Shown: positions 16,268 through 26,053 of the stretch, one piece after another
Numbering within the stretch: the stretch's first letter is position 1
Layout of the letters: the number at the start of each line of letters is the position of its first letter
Assembly: GCF_002933775.1 (NCBI RefSeq)
Contig: NZ_BEWV01000084.1
Location: 1-34,296, forward strand
Reading direction: 5' to 3'
DNA: 34,296 nt
Origin: Prevotella sp. MGM1
Lineage (GTDB): Bacteria; Bacteroidota; Bacteroidia; Bacteroidales; Bacteroidaceae
The notes under the pieces: model-generated
Databases searched by the model: none
What the model saw: the letters and a program-made list of their open reading frames with translations, nothing else
Told to the model about the DNA's origin: nothing
Position numbers and translations under genes: made by a program

Positions 16268-16981
16268 ATGACGAAATTAAGCGTAAACATCAACAAAGTT
16301 GCCACAATACGAAACGCACGGGGAGCGAACAATCCCGATGTACTGAAAGTGGCGCTCGACTGTGAGCTTTTCGGAGCGCAGGGTATCACCGTGCACCCGA
16401 GACCGGACGAGAGACACATACGCTACCAAGACGTGAGAGACATACGCCCGCTGATAAAAACGGAACTTAACATCGAGGGGAACCCGACCGAAAGCTATAT
16501 AAACCTTGTTCTCGAAACACGCCCCACACAGGTCACGCTCGTGCCCGACGCGGCAGATCAGCTCACGTCAAATCACGGATGGGACACAAAAACTCACAAA
16601 ACGTTTCTCACCGACGTCATCGGCAGATTTAAGGAAGCGGGCATACGGACGTCGATATTCGTAGATCCGAACGCAGAGATGGTGGCACACGCCATGGAGT
16701 GCGGCACCGACCGTGTGGAACTCTACACCGAGCCTTATGCCGCCGGATATGCCGCCGACAGGGAAGCGGCCATCGCTCCGTTCGTCGAAGCGGCGGTAGA
16801 GGCACGCAAGTCCGGTCTCGGTCTCAACGCAGGACACGACCTCAGTCTGGTAAACCTAAGTTACTTCCACGCCCGAATACCGTGGGTAGACGAGGTGAGC
16901 ATAGGCCATGCGCTTATCTGCGATGCCCTGTACATGGGCCTCAAAGACACGATCGGGCTTTATCTCGCATGTATAGAATAA
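16268..16981 (+). CDS. pdxJ: Pyridoxine 5'-phosphate synthase
   Basis: It condenses 1-deoxyxylulose 5-phosphate with 3-amino-2-oxopropyl phosphate to form pyridoxine 5'-phosphate, the last step of DXP-dependent vitamin B6 synthesis. The 237-residue TIM-barrel protein is full length. Family stretches: [33 protein letters not shown] (histidines and arginines of the phosphate and active site), [45 protein letters not shown] and [13 protein letters not shown]. It heads a rightward operon: the DJ-1 gene starts 19 bp later, then ispD and recG. Confidence 0.97.
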   Translation: MTKLSVNINKVATIRNARGANNPDVLKVALDCELFGAQGITVHPRPDERHIRYQDVRDIRPLIKTELNIEGNPTESYINLVLETRPTQVTLVPDAADQLTSNHGWDTKTHKTFLTDVIGRFKEAGIRTSIFVDPNAEMVAHAMECGTDRVELYTEPYAAGYAADREAAIAPFVEAAVEARKSGLGLNAGHDLSLVNLSYFHARIPWVDEVSIGHALICDALYMGLKDTIGLYLACIE

Positions 16982-17000
16982 TCAACAAAACAATATCATC

Positions 17001-17570
17001 ATGGCAAAAGTATATGTATTCCTCGCAGACGGATTTGAAGATGTCGAAGCACTGGCTACCGTAGACATACTGCGGCGCGGGGGCGTGGACGTGAAAACAG
17101 TGAGTATAAAAGACGGCACGGCCGTAAACACGGCGCACGGGGTGACCGTAATGGCCGACATGCCCTTCGGACAGGCCGACTTCGCCGATGCCGACATGCT
17201 GGTATTGCCCGGCGGAATGCCCGGAGCGACCAACCTCAACGACCACAAGGGAGTGCGCGACGCACTGCTGGAACAGGACAGGAAAGGCGGAAAAATAGCC
17301 GCTATATGCGCCGCTCCGATGGTGCTCGGCAATCTGGGACTGCTCAAAGGACGCCGTGCCACATGCTACCCGGGATTCGAGAAGTATCTCGAAGGCGCCC
17401 AATACACAGCCGACCTGTTCACCACAGACGGCAACATAACGACAGGCGAAGGCCCTGCCGCCACTTTCCCGTTTGCCTACGAACTGCTCGCCACGCTCAC
17501 AGACGAAGCCACGGCACACGAAGTAGCAAAGGGCATGATGTATCTGCATCTCATTGCCGCCGGCAAATGA
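17001..17570 (+). CDS. DJ-1/PfpI family protein (DJ-1 subgroup)
   Basis: A 189-residue cytoplasmic protein of the DJ-1/YajL group, associated with oxidative-stress defence and reported glyoxalase or deglycase activities. The nucleophile elbow is IAAICAAPMVLG with C103, the nearby acidic residue is E13 in DGFEDVEA, and LVLPGGMPGATNL and TTGEGPAATFPFA are typical. It lies 19 bp after pdxJ and 86 bp before ispD and is likely in the same operon. The precise reaction in this organism cannot be assigned, since the activities of this family remain debated. Confidence 0.93.
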   Translation: MAKVYVFLADGFEDVEALATVDILRRGGVDVKTVSIKDGTAVNTAHGVTVMADMPFGQADFADADMLVLPGGMPGATNLNDHKGVRDALLEQDRKGGKIAAICAAPMVLGNLGLLKGRRATCYPGFEKYLEGAQYTADLFTTDGNITTGEGPAATFPFAYELLATLTDEATAHEVAKGMMYLHLIAAGK

Positions 17571-17656
17571 CAACATAACGTTATCAGCCCTACAGCTTCA
17601 CAGAACAGCAGGCAAGACATACATAAAGCATATATCACGAACAAAAGGCAGACAAA

Positions 17657-18316
17657 ATGGGAGATTACGTCATAATAGTGGCCGGTGGTAAGGGACTGCG
17701 CATGGGAAGCGACATGCCCAAACAGTTTCTGCCTGTCGGCGGGATACCCGTGCTAATGCGCACCATAAGGCGTTTTCACGACTATGACAGCACCATGAGC
17801 ATAGTTCTCGTGCTGCCCGAAAGCCAACAGGAGTATTGGCACGGACTGTGCGAAAAACATTCGTTTGACATACCGCATATCATAGTAAAGGGCGGGGCGA
17901 CACGGTTTCACTCAGTGAAAAACGGTCTGTCGGCCATTCCCGACAATGCGAACGGAGTGGTTGGTGTGCACGACGGAGTACGCCCCTTTCCCTCTATCGA
18001 GGTCATACGCCGCTGCTACGACACGGCAAGGAACACGGGGACGGCGGTGCCGGTTATACCTGTGGTGGAGACCTTGCGCCACGTAAGTGAAGGCACGGTG
18101 CCGAGAGACGCCTACAAACTGGTGCAGACACCGCAGGCATTCGACATCGGCCTGCTGAAAAACGCATACCGGCAGGAATACACCGGGGCTTTCACAGACG
18201 ACGCCTCGGTGGCGGAAAGCATGGGACACGCCATAACACTCGTTGACGGAAACAGGGAAAACATAAAGATAACGACGCCTTTCGACCTGAAAGTGGCCGA
18301 GGCGCTCGCCCGCTGA
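17657..18316 (+). CDS. ispD: 2-C-methyl-D-erythritol 4-phosphate cytidylyltransferase
   Basis: It joins MEP to CTP, the third step of the MEP isoprenoid pathway, giving CDP-methylerythritol. The 219-residue protein has the nucleotide-binding start [17 protein letters not shown] (about 8-24), [13 protein letters not shown] with the ribose-contacting region, VHDGVRPF (104-111), TPQAF and the closing DDASVAE segment, all as in IspD. Length is normal for a monofunctional enzyme without a fused IspF. recG starts 9 bp after its stop, so the two are tightly coupled in the pdxJ-recG operon. Confidence 0.96.
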   Translation: MGDYVIIVAGGKGLRMGSDMPKQFLPVGGIPVLMRTIRRFHDYDSTMSIVLVLPESQQEYWHGLCEKHSFDIPHIIVKGGATRFHSVKNGLSAIPDNANGVVGVHDGVRPFPSIEVIRRCYDTARNTGTAVPVIPVVETLRHVSEGTVPRDAYKLVQTPQAFDIGLLKNAYRQEYTGAFTDDASVAESMGHAITLVDGNRENIKITTPFDLKVAEALAR

Positions 18317-18325
18317 AACGACACC

Positions 18326-20425
18326 ATGACCGACATATTGAGCCAAGACATACAGTTCCTGCCCGGCGTGGGACCGAGCAGGAAGAAAATACTGGGCACC
18401 GAATTGGGCATCGCCTCGTTCGGCGACATGCTGATGTACTTTCCTTATAAGTATGTCGACCGCAGCCGGCTGTATACGGTCAAGGAACTGACAGGCGACA
18501 TGCCGTTCGTCCAGATACGTGGACGCATACTGAGTTTCGAGACATTCGAGATGGGACCCCGTAAAGAACGGGTGGTGGCCCACTTCACCGACGGCACGGG
18601 AATAATGGACCTGACGTGGTTTAACGGAGGAAAATACGCAAAGAAGACATATAAGATAGGTACCAAGTATATTGTCTTCGGAAAACCGACAGTATTCAAC
18701 GGACGTGTCAACGTGGTTCACCCGGAAATCGATCCGGCCGACGGCATGGAGCTGCAAGGCATGGGATTGCAGCCCTATTACTCCACGACGGAGAAGATGA
18801 AGAAGAGCGGAATAACGTCGCGCACGCTCGAACGGCTCACCAAAAGCATGCTCGAACGCATCAGCACACCGATAAAAGAGACTCTGCCCGACTTCATCAC
18901 GGCCAAACATCACCTGATGTCGAGAGACGAAGCGCTGCGCACGATACACTATCCCAAAAACGCACGGGAACTCGAACGTGCCCGACTGAGACTCAAATTC
19001 GAGGAGCTTTTCTATGTGCAATTGAATATCGTAAGGTATGCCAGCGACCACAGGCGCAAGTATCGTGGATACAATTTCGCCCGCGTGGGTGAACTGTTCA
19101 ACGGCTTTTACCGCAACAACCTGCCCTTCCCGCTCACCGAAGCACAGAAAAGAGTAGTGCGTGAGATAAGGAGCGACATGAACTCGGGACGGCAGATGAA
19201 CCGCCTTCTGCAAGGCGATGTAGGCTCGGGGAAAACACTCGTGGCGCTGATGGCCATGCTGATAGCGCTCGACAACGGCTTCCAAGCATGCATAATGGCC
19301 CCTACCGAGATACTCGCCGAACAGCATCTCGCCACCATCGGCGAGTTTATAGGCGACATGGATATACGCGTGGAACTGCTCACCGGGATAGTAAAAGGCA
19401 AACGCCGGCAAGGGGTGCTTGAAGGATTGCTGTCGGGAGAGATAAAAATTCTCGTGGGAACACACGCCGTGATAGAAGACACCGTGAGGTTCTCGCGCCT
19501 CGGCATCGTTGTGGTAGACGAGCAACACCGCTTCGGCGTGGCACAGCGAGCAAGGCTGTGGGGCAAGAGCGAGAGACCGCCGCACGTTCTCGTGATGACC
19601 GCCACCCCCATTCCCCGAACACTGGCGATGACCCTCTATGGCGACCTGGACGTGAGCGTGATAGACGAATTGCCGCCCGGCAGAAAACCGGTGGTGACAA
19701 CCAATATTCCAGACACAAGAATGGCAAGCCTCTACGACGGCATACGCAGACAGATAAACGCTGGCCGACAGGTGTATATCGTATTCCCGCTGATAGAAGA
19801 AAGCGAGAAGAGCGACCTCAAAAACCTTGAGACAGGATATGATACGCTTTGCCAGGTGTTTCCCGAATACCGGTTAAGCAAAGTTCACGGGCGCATGAAA
19901 CCGAAAGAGAAAGAAGAGGAAATGCGCAAGTTTGTAAGCGGCGAGACACAGATACTGGTAGCCACCACAGTGATAGAAGTAGGCGTAAACGTGCCCAACG
20001 CATCAGTAATGGTAATCTTCGACGCACAGCGTTTCGGCCTGTCCCAGTTGCACCAGTTGCGCGGCAGAGTGGGCCGCGGAGCCGAACAGTCGTTCTGCAT
20101 CCTCGTGACATCCATCAAAATGAGCGATGATACCCGTAAGCGCATTGATATTATGTGCGACACATGTGACGGATTCCGCATAGCCGAGGCCGACTTGAAA
20201 CTACGCGGCCCGGGCGACCTTGAAGGCACACAACAGAGCGGAATGGCCTTCGACCTGAAAATTGCGGACATAGCACGGGACGGACAGATTGTGCAGATGG
20301 CAAGAGACGAGGCACAAGACATAATTGAAAATGACCCTGAATGCATACAACCGAAATACGCAACGCTGTGGAACAGGTTGAAAGAACTGCGCAAGACAGA
20401 AATAAACTGGGCCGCGATATCATGA
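18326..20425 (+). CDS. recG: ATP-dependent DNA helicase RecG
   Basis: It remodels stalled replication forks and branch-migrates Holliday junctions. The 699-residue protein starts with the FLPGVGPSRKKIL helix-hairpin element (about 11-23), then an OB-fold wedge domain (about 58-135). Two helicase lobes follow with Walker A GDVGSGKT (297-304), APTEILAEQH, DEQHRFG (398-404), TATPIPRTLAM, ATTVIEVGVNVPNASVMVIFDAQRFGLSQLHQLRGRVGRG, and the C-terminal ESD-like RIAEADLKLRGPGDLEGTQQSG typical of RecG. It ends the pdxJ-DJ1-ispD-recG operon. No clear terminator hairpin is seen directly after it. Confidence 0.97.
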   Translation: MTDILSQDIQFLPGVGPSRKKILGTELGIASFGDMLMYFPYKYVDRSRLYTVKELTGDMPFVQIRGRILSFETFEMGPRKERVVAHFTDGTGIMDLTWFNGGKYAKKTYKIGTKYIVFGKPTVFNGRVNVVHPEIDPADGMELQGMGLQPYYSTTEKMKKSGITSRTLERLTKSMLERISTPIKETLPDFITAKHHLMSRDEALRTIHYPKNARELERARLRLKFEELFYVQLNIVRYASDHRRKYRGYNFARVGELFNGFYRNNLPFPLTEAQKRVVREIRSDMNSGRQMNRLLQGDVGSGKTLVALMAMLIALDNGFQACIMAPTEILAEQHLATIGEFIGDMDIRVELLTGIVKGKRRQGVLEGLLSGEIKILVGTHAVIEDTVRFSRLGIVVVDEQHRFGVAQRARLWGKSERPPHVLVMTATPIPRTLAMTLYGDLDVSVIDELPPGRKPVVTTNIPDTRMASLYDGIRRQINAGRQVYIVFPLIEESEKSDLKNLETGYDTLCQVFPEYRLSKVHGRMKPKEKEEEMRKFVSGETQILVATTVIEVGVNVPNASVMVIFDAQRFGLSQLHQLRGRVGRGAEQSFCILVTSIKMSDDTRKRIDIMCDTCDGFRIAEADLKLRGPGDLEGTQQSGMAFDLKIADIARDGQIVQMARDEAQDIIENDPECIQPKYATLWNRLKELRKTEINWAAIS

Positions 20426-20516
20426 CAATACAGTGAAAAAGGCTTCCGATCATCCAACAACCACATACCGCCATCAGTCAATTAATTATAAATCAAGCCC
20501 TTTTATTAAGATTTAA

Positions 20517-20579
20517 GTGTTAATTAACACACAATTTGTGTTAATATGGCACATAATTATAAAATATTTGCTATCTTTG
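20517..20579 (+). promoter_or_regulatory. Promoter and palindromic operator candidate upstream of M23/LysM gene
   Basis: TATCTTTG at 20572-20579 is a -7 element giving a leader of about 105 nt. Just upstream, GTGTTAATTAACAC (20517-20530) is a perfect 14-bp palindrome. It overlaps a second inverted repeat, ATTAACACA-5-TGTGTTAAT (20523-20545). Three TGTTAAT half-sites thus crowd into 29 bp, about 27 bp before the -7 box, which looks like a regulator site. The 265-bp gap 20426-20690 holds no certain gene. Confidence 0.5.
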
Positions 20580-20690
20580 CAACGTTCATATTACGAACAG
20601 TCATTGGCATATTGTAATTGGATTATGAATTATTCTGTGCCATGCTACTTAACCAAAACGCATTTTTTATTTTTTTGACCGAAACAATTT

Positions 20691-21638
20691 ATGATACTGA
20701 ATAAGATTAGAACTGTTGCCATTGCCGCGTGCTTATCATTAAGCGCCATACCGTCGGTGGCCCAGGATCTGCTTGCAAAGCAGGCACCGATAGACAAAAA
20801 GATGAAAGCCGTAGACTCTGTCGCATTGAGCAGACTCATACAGAACGAGCAATTGGAATCTCCGTCGGCCGATCTTTACAACGAATGGGACAACCGCTAC
20901 GCACATAAAGCTACCGCACTGCCCGACTCATTCAATATCAATCTCCGCGGATTCTGCATGCCGACAACAAACAGAGTCGTTACTTCCAACTTCGGACACC
21001 GCTGGGGCCGCCAACACAAAGGCATCGACGTGAAAGTATATATCGGCGACACTATACGCGCGGCATTCAGCGGAAAAGTAAGAATTGTACGATACGAGGC
21101 CCGCGGATATGGCAAATATGTGGTAATCCGCCACTACAACGGTCTTGAGACAATATACGGACACATGTCCAAACATCTCGTGGCAGAGAACGATGAGGTC
21201 AAAGCAGGCGACCCGATAGGCCTCGGTGGAAACACCGGACGAAGCACCGGTTCGCACCTTCATTTCGAGACACGCCTCTGCGGAGTGGCTCTCAATCCGG
21301 CAATAATGTTCGATTTCAGAAACCAAGACGTTGTGGACGACAACTATATGTTCCGTCGCAACACATACGAGGGCGAGTCGGCAATAGCCAACCGTCTGCG
21401 CGGAGTGGGTGGAAAATCAACAGGCAACAGCGATAAAGACAACGAAGACATAGAGTTGGCAACAGCGGCACCAGCGGCCTCTTACGCTACAGACGTGCGT
21501 TTCCACAAAGTCCGCTCCGGCGAGACTCTATCTTCAATTGCCCGTAAACGCGGCACCACGGTCGATGCGCTGTGCAAACTGAACAGGATAGGCAAGAGAA
21601 TACGCCTCATGCCCGGACAGATATTGAAATACAACTGA
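20691..21638 (+). CDS. M23 peptidoglycan endopeptidase with C-terminal LysM
   Basis: A secreted cell-wall hydrolase of 315 residues. The signal peptide is about 1-24 (ending SVAQ). The lysostaphin-type M23 domain (about 90-207) has all expected residues: zinc ligands H109 and D113 in HKGID and H191 in HLHF, with catalytic H158 (IYGHMS) and H189. A low-complexity linker about 238-268 leads to a LysM domain (about 270-313, FHKVRSGETLSSIARKRGTTVDALCKLNRI) that binds peptidoglycan. It cuts peptide crosslinks in the periplasm. It is a one-gene unit converging on a second M23-fold gene. The start ATG at 20691 directly precedes the signal peptide. Confidence 0.93.
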   Translation: MILNKIRTVAIAACLSLSAIPSVAQDLLAKQAPIDKKMKAVDSVALSRLIQNEQLESPSADLYNEWDNRYAHKATALPDSFNINLRGFCMPTTNRVVTSNFGHRWGRQHKGIDVKVYIGDTIRAAFSGKVRIVRYEARGYGKYVVIRHYNGLETIYGHMSKHLVAENDEVKAGDPIGLGGNTGRSTGSHLHFETRLCGVALNPAIMFDFRNQDVVDDNYMFRRNTYEGESAIANRLRGVGGKSTGNSDKDNEDIELATAAPAASYATDVRFHKVRSGETLSSIARKRGTTVDALCKLNRIGKRIRLMPGQILKYN

Positions 21639-21794
21639 CGGTATAATACGCTATCCGATAGAAACAAAGCTGAAGCAAGAAAACCAACAAGCGTGGTTAT
21701 AAAATACAATATGTCAATAACAAAAAGACAATAACCCTGTATTTAAAAGACAACAGACAGACAATATTAAGGAAAACAAACAGGTAATCATAAT

Positions 21795-21831
21795 AAAACC
21801 AGGCTCGCCAATGATTGGCGAGCCTGGTTTT
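21795..21831. terminator. Bidirectional terminator between the two M23-fold genes
   Basis: A perfect 17-bp stem (21795-21811 with 21815-21831) has a 3-nt loop and ends in AAAA/TTTT, so it can stop transcription from either side. It is about 155 bp after the LysM gene and 405 bp from the end of the opposing gene. Confidence 0.85.
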
Positions 21832-21914
21832 TATCATACAGCTAATTAACATTGAATGGCGCGATACATACGTTTTCTTATTCAACATATATCAATTTTC
21901 ATGTAAAATACATA

Positions 21915-21958
21915 GGCTGATTAATGCGAAAGGCATGGCTGATTTAAGCGAAAGGCAT
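21915..21958. repeat. Tandem 22-bp duplication
   Basis: Two head-to-tail 22-mers, 21915-21936 and 21937-21958, match at 20 of 22 positions (GGCTGATT...GCGAAAGGCAT). The stretch 21832-22235 is otherwise without a convincing gene; a rightward -7-like TACTTTTG is at 22123-22130 with no gene behind it. Confidence 0.7.
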
Positions 21959-22235
21959 ACAGTTCCCATACAAACGACATGCCTGGCTCGCATAGGAACA
22001 TGATGTTCAAACCATTGCCATGCTTTCAGTCCCGATTAAACATGCTGTATTATCATATTCTCCGCATACTATTTCTGTCGTATTACGCCGGATTGTTCTG
22101 ATATGTTTTCAGAGGACAAATATACTTTTGCCACATTATATTACAATGGCGACACGATCAGCATCACATATCAGAAAAGCCGGAAACACAAAGCCATAAT
22201 ATTTCCACCGACCGGCAACCGATGCGAAAAAAGTA

Positions 22236-23402
22236 TCACTTCCCTTTTGCGATATAATTCTTTCCGGATGTTATAGACACGCTACTTCCCTTTTTCGTGA
22301 ACGTAAGCACATCCATTTTCAACGAATGTGTGGCATGATTGAAAATCTTTCCGGGGTCAAACGGCTGGCCGTTTATACGACATTCGAAATGCAGATGCTC
22401 CGTCGTGGCGCGTCCGGTACGTCCCACAAGGGCTATCACCTGACCGGCTTTCACTATATCACCCACTTTCACAAGGTTCTTGGAATTATGACTGTACAGT
22501 GTCTCGATACCACTTCTATGGCGTATTTTTATACACTTTCCGTATCCGCTATATGTCTGTGACATAGTCACAACACCGTCAAAAGCAGCCAGGATATTAT
22601 CGTTAGGCCTGGTCTTGATATCAACACCGGTATGCCGGCGGCCTCCACGGCGACCAAACGCACTTATCACCTTTGCCCCGGCCAACGGATAGCACCACTC
22701 TCCGGCATCAAGATTTACCAGATTCAGTGAGAACTTATTGCCGCCCGCAAACGGATTGGTGCTCATATCACCTGCCTTACCGGCTGCCGATAGTGCTTTG
22801 TCGCCAAGTTTATCGGGCGTCACCACACTGAGATCCACATTGAAAGCGGTCTTCTTGAACATCACCGTCTGCCGCAGCAGGCGATGCGAATTAATACCGA
22901 TGAGCGTGGCCGGATTTATCCTTCCGCCATTGACCATTACGGAGAACATGCAAAACACACGTCCCTTATCGCCTCCGACAATGGCCACCGTCTGTCCGGC
23001 TTTCACTTCATCGCCAACCTTCACAAGATTCTGCGCATTGTATCCATATACCGTCTCCAGTCCGTTTTCGTGCCTGATGACGATAACATTGCCAAGTGTC
23101 TGATGCTTTTTGGACATTCGCACCGTTCCGGAGAACATAGCCTTGACCGCGTCTCCGTGAGCCGTGGTTATCTCAAGCCAGTTGTCTTTCACCGCCTTTG
23201 CCTTGCCCACAGGCAGCGGAAAACAGTATTCAGCAGGGCGCAGACCGGCGAAATCCACCGAGAAAGCGGCCGAACCAGCAAACAATCCGGGCGTCTCTAT
23301 GCTTATCTGCTGCTGCTCGAGCATTGTAAACTCATCTTTCGCCGCCGCTGTCAGGGTTGCGACAAGCACTGTTGACAGTAATATCTTTCTAAGTCCAATC
23401 AT
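22236..23402 (-). CDS. Twin M23-domain envelope protein, first domain degenerate
   Basis: A secreted 388-residue protein with signal peptide about 1-21. Two M23-like domains follow. The second (about 235-355) is intact: H257 and D261 in HTGVD, H305 in LYSHN, and H336/H338 in HLHFE. The first (about 57-170) aligns along its length, e.g. ETVYGYNAQNLVKVG against ETLYSHNSKNLVKVG, but every active-site position is replaced (D73, E77, Y121, F150, M152 in place of the five). It should therefore fold but not bind zinc or cut. The protein may be a hydrolase with a built-in recognition or autoinhibitory module. It lies 28 bp after pgeF and is the last gene of the obg-pgeF operon. Confidence 0.9.
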   Translation of the reverse strand: MIGLRKILLSTVLVATLTAAAKDEFTMLEQQQISIETPGLFAGSAAFSVDFAGLRPAEYCFPLPVGKAKAVKDNWLEITTAHGDAVKAMFSGTVRMSKKHQTLGNVIVIRHENGLETVYGYNAQNLVKVGDEVKAGQTVAIVGGDKGRVFCMFSVMVNGGRINPATLIGINSHRLLRQTVMFKKTAFNVDLSVVTPDKLGDKALSAAGKAGDMSTNPFAGGNKFSLNLVNLDAGEWCYPLAGAKVISAFGRRGGRRHTGVDIKTRPNDNILAAFDGVVTMSQTYSGYGKCIKIRHRSGIETLYSHNSKNLVKVGDIVKAGQVIALVGRTGRATTEHLHFECRINGQPFDPGKIFNHATHSLKMDVLTFTKKGSSVSITSGKNYIAKGK

Positions 23403-23430
23403 CGGTTTATATTTATTGTTTCATCAGTAG

Positions 23431-24210
23431 TCATTTCATCATTATCCCCGTGAATATGCGCCCCGATCCTGTTCCGAGACGGCGAGCCGAGAAAAACTCG
23501 CCGCCGTTCTTGTAAGTGCACGTCCCGTCGGTGAATATCTTATCGGGATTGACGCCTTTTGAAATCAGTTGAATACGGTTGCACTCCCACAAATCGATAT
23601 GCCACTTGTCGTATCTGCGGGCAATGCGCTCCATCATGAAACCCTCACGGGCGAACGCTTCATATACCTCATCACCCACCTCGAAAGCCTCCTGCGATAT
23701 GCCCGGGCCTATGACGACTGTCAACACTTCGGCTTGCGTACCGTAGTGAGCCGACATTTCGTCAACAGCCCGCTCCACAATACGTGCCACCGTACCCCGC
23801 CAACCGGCATGAACGGCGCAACAGGCGCCATGACGGGCATCATAAAGCAGTATTGGTATGCAGTCGGCCGTAGACACTCCCACACATATACCTTTCACAT
23901 CGGTCATCACCGCATCGACGCCTTCAAGCAACATGTCCCGCATATCGTCAGACAACGATACGAACCCGGCTGCAATCCGCCGCACCACAGTGCCGTGTGT
24001 CTGATGCGGTATGATGAGACCATCGGTGCCTATACCAAGCTCCGCGCACAGCATCCGCCGGTTTTCGGCTACGGCCGCAGGCTCGTCACCGCAATATCTG
24101 TTCACGTTGAAAGAGCCGTAAGTGCCTTTGCCGCATCCGCCATGCCGCGTACTGCTGAAAGCTGTCACGCCATGCCCCATCTCATAGTACCTGAGCACAG
24201 GACTACTCAT
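23431..24210 (-). CDS. pgeF: Purine nucleoside phosphorylase / laccase-domain protein (YfiH/PgeF family)
   Basis: Members of this family phosphorolyse or deaminate purine nucleosides and have been called multicopper polyphenol oxidases. A peptidoglycan-editing role was proposed for E. coli PgeF. The 259-residue protein keeps the metal-site residues: H72 in PHQTHG, C117 in [11 protein letters not shown] and H134 in HAGWRGT, with DAVMTD before them. Its ATG overlaps the obg stop by 8 bases (ATGAGTAG), so translation is probably coupled. The M23-fold gene follows 28 bp later, a neighbourhood consistent with a cell-wall connection. The exact substrate is not fixed by sequence. Confidence 0.92.
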   Translation of the reverse strand: MSSPVLRYYEMGHGVTAFSSTRHGGCGKGTYGSFNVNRYCGDEPAAVAENRRMLCAELGIGTDGLIIPHQTHGTVVRRIAAGFVSLSDDMRDMLLEGVDAVMTDVKGICVGVSTADCIPILLYDARHGACCAVHAGWRGTVARIVERAVDEMSAHYGTQAEVLTVVIGPGISQEAFEVGDEVYEAFAREGFMMERIARRYDKWHIDLWECNRIQLISKGVNPDKIFTDGTCTYKNGGEFFSARRLGTGSGRIFTGIMMK

Positions 24211-25378
24211 CCTCTTCCTCCTCGTACTCGAAGTCGTCGAGGTCTTCTATACAGTCTTCTACGTCGTCTATATATTCGATATCATCATCCTCGCCCTCGG
24301 CCGACAGCTCCGCCGAGAAGCGGGTCATGTCCTTGTCACGATGCACTATATTATCGCTTGTGATGATACCTTGCAACTTGTTGCTCTCACTGTTAAGCTC
24401 GCGCCACAGTGTATCTTTCAATTCGTTGAGCCCCATTCCGGCCACAGACGAAATGAAAACCACGGGCACATCATCGGGCAGTGTCTCGCGGAGCATTTCT
24501 ATCAGCTCGTCGTCGAGCAGATCGCTCTTTGTCACTGCCAGCACCCTGTGCTTGTCAAGCATCTCGGGATTGAAATTTCTCAGTTCGTTGAGCAGTATCT
24601 CATATTCCTTCTTTATATCGTCCGTATCGCCGGGCACCATGAAGAGCAGCAACGAGTTGCGCTCTATATGTCTCAGGAACCGCAATCCGAGTCCCCTGCC
24701 CTCGCTCGCCCCCTCTATGATTCCGGGGATGTCTGCCATCACAAACGACTGACGGTCACGATATTCCACTATTCCGAGCGACGGCTCGAGCGTGGTGAAC
24801 GGATAGTTGGCTATCTTCGGACGCGCACTCGACAGCGATGAGAGCAACGTTGACTTGCCGGCATTCGGGAATCCCACCAGACCGACATCGGCAAGAAGTT
24901 TCAACTCGAGCACTATCGTAAGCTCCTGCATCGGCTCGCCCGGCTGGGCATAACGCGGTGCCTGATTGGTGGCCGAACGAAACTGGAAATTACCAAGCCC
25001 GCCGCGGCCGCCCTTGAGCAGCAGCACCTCCTGTCCGTCGTAGGCCACGTCGCAGATATATTTTCCTGTCTCGGCATTATACACCACCGTGCCGCAAGGG
25101 ACATCGATATACACGTCTTTTCCATTTGTGCCATGACACTTGTCGCGCCCGCCGTTGCCGCCATGTTCCGCACGCACGTGCCGTTCGTATTTCAGATGGA
25201 GCAATGTCCAGTAATTATGGTTACCGCGCAGATACACACTGCCGCCGTTACCGCCGTCGCCGCCGTCCGGCCCGCCATTCGGCTGGTATTTAACATGACG
25301 CAGGTGCATGGAGCCACGGCCGCCCTTGCCCGAGCGGCAATATATCTTAACGTAATCTACGAAATTGGATTCTGCCAT
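24203..25378 (-). CDS. obgE: Obg family GTPase
   Basis: A ribosome-associated GTPase needed for large-subunit maturation and linked to stress signalling. The 391-residue protein has the glycine-rich Obg fold (about 1-158, [16 protein letters not shown]), then a G domain with G1 GFPNAGKS (169-176), G2 TTLEPSLG, G3 DIPGI (216-220) and G4 TKSD. The C-terminus is a strongly acidic tail (about 358-391, mostly D and E), longer and more acidic than in many relatives. It starts the leftward operon obg-pgeF-M23. The stop overlaps the pgeF start. A -7 element lies 30 bp upstream. Confidence 0.97.
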   Translation of the reverse strand: MAESNFVDYVKIYCRSGKGGRGSMHLRHVKYQPNGGPDGGDGGNGGSVYLRGNHNYWTLLHLKYERHVRAEHGGNGGRDKCHGTNGKDVYIDVPCGTVVYNAETGKYICDVAYDGQEVLLLKGGRGGLGNFQFRSATNQAPRYAQPGEPMQELTIVLELKLLADVGLVGFPNAGKSTLLSSLSSARPKIANYPFTTLEPSLGIVEYRDRQSFVMADIPGIIEGASEGRGLGLRFLRHIERNSLLLFMVPGDTDDIKKEYEILLNELRNFNPEMLDKHRVLAVTKSDLLDDELIEMLRETLPDDVPVVFISSVAGMGLNELKDTLWRELNSESNKLQGIITSDNIVHRDKDMTRFSAELSAEGEDDDIEYIDDVEDCIEDLDDFEYEEEEDE

Positions 25379-25407
25379 TTTTATTATAATAATGTGTAAA
25401 TAATGTG

Positions 25408-25415
25408 CAAAGATA
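25408..25415 (-). promoter_or_regulatory. -7 element for the obg operon
   Basis: The minus strand reads TATCTTTG, ending 30 bp before the obg ATG. A TTTTG lies upstream with a spacer of about 23 bp, slightly long for the consensus. Confidence 0.6.
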
Positions 25416-25825
25416 CGAATTTAAAACGAGAATACGGCCAAAACAAGGCAATTAAGCTACGGGACGCCTATTACACCTACGAGCAACAGTATTATTCTTC
25501 GTTTATTAAAAATAACAGTGCCGAAAACATCCTATAAATAAAACATTTCACTGACTTTGCCATCGGTAAGCATGCCGAGAAGAGGTATCATCATAATACT
25601 CCTACACATCGTGATTACCGGTTCTGTGGCATATCACATGATTCTTAACATCCTTAAAATAACAGCAAAAACAAAACCCGGATAAGTCATGAAAACCCAA
25701 AAACAAAAGATATACTTCCTGAAATAATTATCATATGGATACTTATCCATACGGCAATCCCGTGCATAGCGCACAGTACAAAGACAGGCAGAAAAACATG
25801 ACTGGCAAACGCACTGTTGCTTCAC

Positions 25826-25876
25826 AAAATCGGCTCCCTGGCTTTTCATGCCATGAGAAGCCAGGGAGCCGATTTT
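25826..25876. other. Orphan perfect 19-bp stem-loop
   Basis: Arms 25826-25844 and 25858-25876 are exact complements around a 13-nt loop and end in AAAAT/ATTTT, giving a T-run in both directions. It is terminator-like but about 450 bp from the nearest gene start, with no gene ending beside it. A minus-strand TATGTTTG (25903 to 25896) just outside it could be a -7 box, without a matching -33. Confidence 0.6.
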
Positions 25877-26053
25877 ATATATTGTAAATAAAAATCAAAC
25901 ATACCGCAATCTTCACCAACTGTATATTTATACAAAAAGAAATTGTAAAACAGCCAAAACCGCCTTGATTTTTTGATATATCCCTATTCCCGACCGGCCG
26001 GCACCCGATTCTCAACATCCGGAACACCGTATTATTGCAACGGGTATCTTATT

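Noticed and set aside
17912..19585. 557-codon minus-strand frame across ispD and recG
   Set aside because: The plus strand carries complete IspD and RecG motifs here, and the minus product is rich in H, C and V with no recognisable fold.
25634..25849. 71-codon minus-strand frame with a hydrophobic end
   Set aside because: It runs into the perfect stem-loop, has no family resemblance, and codon use is unlike the neighbours.
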